DNA from: Actinomycetota bacterium | GTDB taxonomy: Bacteria > Actinomycetota > Actinomycetes > Nanopelagicales > Nanopelagicaceae | Length of the DNA stretch: 5,896 bases | Direction of reading: 5' to 3' | Assembly: GCA_009924725.1 (NCBI GenBank) | Contig: RFRA01000072.1 | Coordinates: forward strand, 1-5,896 | Shown here: one piece after another, positions 5,019 through 5,896 of the stretch | Layout of the letters: each line of letters begins with the position of its first letter | Position numbering within the stretch: the first letter of the stretch is position 1 | Notes under the pieces: generated by a model | What the model saw: only the letters and a program-made list of their open reading frames with translations | Databases searched by the model: none | What the model was told of the DNA's origin: nothing | Translations under genes and position numbers: made by a program

Positions 5019-5896
5019 ATGAGTAAAGACGCCTGGGGCTACCAAGAACCCAACCGCCGACCCGCCCCGAATTGGAAAGTTAACCCACAAACTTCTCAGG
5101 TTCGCGCAGGTCTCACTCGCACTGGCTTTGGCGAAACTTCTGAAGCACTCTTTTTAAATAGCGGATTTACCTATTCATCTGCCCAAGAAGCGGAAGATTC
5201 CTTTACCGATGAGATCGATCACTTTGTTTATAGCCGATTTGGTAATCCAACTGTTGCGATGTTTGAAAATCGTTTAGCTGAGCTCGAAGGTGCCGAACTT
5301 TGCGTAGCTACTGGGTCTGGTATGGCTGCCATGTTTGCCTCGGTTGCCTGCATGGTTAAAGCGGGTGATCGCGTAGTCGCAACAGCTGCCATGTTTAGTT
5401 CTTGCCATGTCGTACTCACTGAATTTTTGCCAGCTTGGGGCGTTGAAGTTGAATTAGTGAAAGGTACTGATGAAAAAGTTTGGGCACAAGCGCTAAGCAA
5501 ACCAACCAAAGTTGTTTTTATCGAGTCGCCAAGTAATCCATTAATGGAAATTGTTGATATCCGAATGATTTCTGACTTGGCGCATAAAGTTGGCGCAACT
5601 GTGATCGTCGATAACGTAATGGCGTCACCAATGATGCAACGCCCACTTGAGCTTGGTGCCGATGTAGTTATGTATTCAGCAACAAAACATCTTGATGGCC
5701 AAGGTCGCGTTCTAGCTGGCGCCGTACTCGGAAGCTTCGGGTACATGAATGAGTATTTCAAACCATTCTTCCGTCATACCGGCCCATCATTGAGTCCTTT
5801 CAATGCGTGGGTACTTTTAAAATCACTGGAAACTTTGGATATGCGCGTAGAACGCATGGCTAATAACGCGCAGAAAATTGCTGAGTTTTTAGCCAC
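5019..5896 (+). CDS. metZ: O-succinylhomoserine sulfhydrylase, N-terminal 292 codons (runs off right edge)
   Basis: PLP-dependent enzyme of the Cys/Met metabolism family. MetZ makes homocysteine directly from O-succinylhomoserine and sulfide in methionine biosynthesis. Motifs are VRAGLTRTGFGETSEALFL (28-46), YSRFGNPT (71-78, Tyr and Arg that bind PLP phosphate in the family), ATGSGMAA (97-104), ESPSNPLMEIVD (169-180), VDNVMASPMMQ (197-207, D198 pairs with the PLP ring nitrogen) and YSATKHLDGQGR (219-230, Schiff-base Lys223). The VRAGLxRTxFGETSEAL and YSATKHLDGQGR versions resemble MetZ more than MetB (cystathionine gamma-synthase) or MetY; acyl-group preference (succinyl or acetyl) is not certain. 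ATG 5019 is the only plausible start, because the next in-frame ATG is residue 81. About 100 C-terminal residues lie outside the window. It is divergent from the ABC exporter, with no evident functional link. Confidence 0.9.
   Translation, partial: MSKDAWGYQEPNRRPAPNWKVNPQTSQVRAGLTRTGFGETSEALFLNSGFTYSSAQEAEDSFTDEIDHFVYSRFGNPTVAMFENRLAELEGAELCVATGSGMAAMFASVACMVKAGDRVVATAAMFSSCHVVLTEFLPAWGVEVELVKGTDEKVWAQALSKPTKVVFIESPSNPLMEIVDIRMISDLAHKVGATVIVDNVMASPMMQRPLELGADVVMYSATKHLDGQGRVLAGAVLGSFGYMNEYFKPFFRHTGPSLSPFNAWVLLKSLETLDMRVERMANNAQKIAEFLA

Noticed and set aside
4983..5090. N-terminal extension of the ABC ATPase reading frame upstream to an ATG at 5090
   Set aside because: The added residues resemble no ABC ATPase N-terminus, lie antisense to the conserved start of metZ, and good start signals exist at 4991 and 4982.
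5228..5761. 177-codon open frame on the - strand inside metZ
   Set aside because: It is antisense to the strongly conserved MetZ core (YSRFGNPT to YSATKH), is rich in Ser/Thr/Ala as expected of a shadow frame, and shows no recognisable domain.

Overview
The window looks like an ordinary, tightly packed chromosomal segment of an actinobacterium. The best guess is a streamlined freshwater lineage of the acI / Nanopelagicales type. That guess is inference from three things: the tilS-hpt-ftsH gene order typical of Actinobacteria, AT-leaning codon choice (many GAA, AAA, ATT and GTT codons) unusual for high-GC actinomycetes, and very short gaps between genes. No RNA gene, insertion sequence, CRISPR array or prophage remnant was seen, and no stretch over 300 bases lacks a gene.

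Layout from right to left. At 5019 an O-succinylhomoserine sulfhydrylase gene (metZ) starts on the + strand and runs off the right edge. Divergently, six genes run on the - strand: an ABC exporter ATPase (4982 to 4074), its ABC-2 type permease (4077 to 3286, 4-base ATGA overlap), a secreted coiled-coil NlpC/P60 peptidoglycan endopeptidase (3223 to 2024), tilS (2040 to 1048, overlapping the previous gene), hpt (1012 to 461), and ftsH (451 to beyond the left edge, only the first 150 codons present).

The genes fall into three jobs: methionine biosynthesis (metZ), a two-gene exporter of unknown substrate, and a conserved cell-maintenance block. That block covers cell-wall remodelling (NlpC/P60), tRNA-Ile2 lysidine formation (tilS), purine salvage (hpt) and membrane protein quality control (ftsH).

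Regulation. Three starts (metZ, the ABC ATPase and NlpC/P60) have a TANNNT hexamer ending 6 to 7 bases before the ATG, the placement expected of leaderless actinobacterial transcripts. hpt has a clear Shine-Dalgarno sequence instead. The metZ/ABC divergent spacer is only 36 bases, so both promoters would have to share the same DNA. These promoter calls are pattern-based and not proven. I found no convincing new biological system; the findings are mainly about regulation and gene boundaries.
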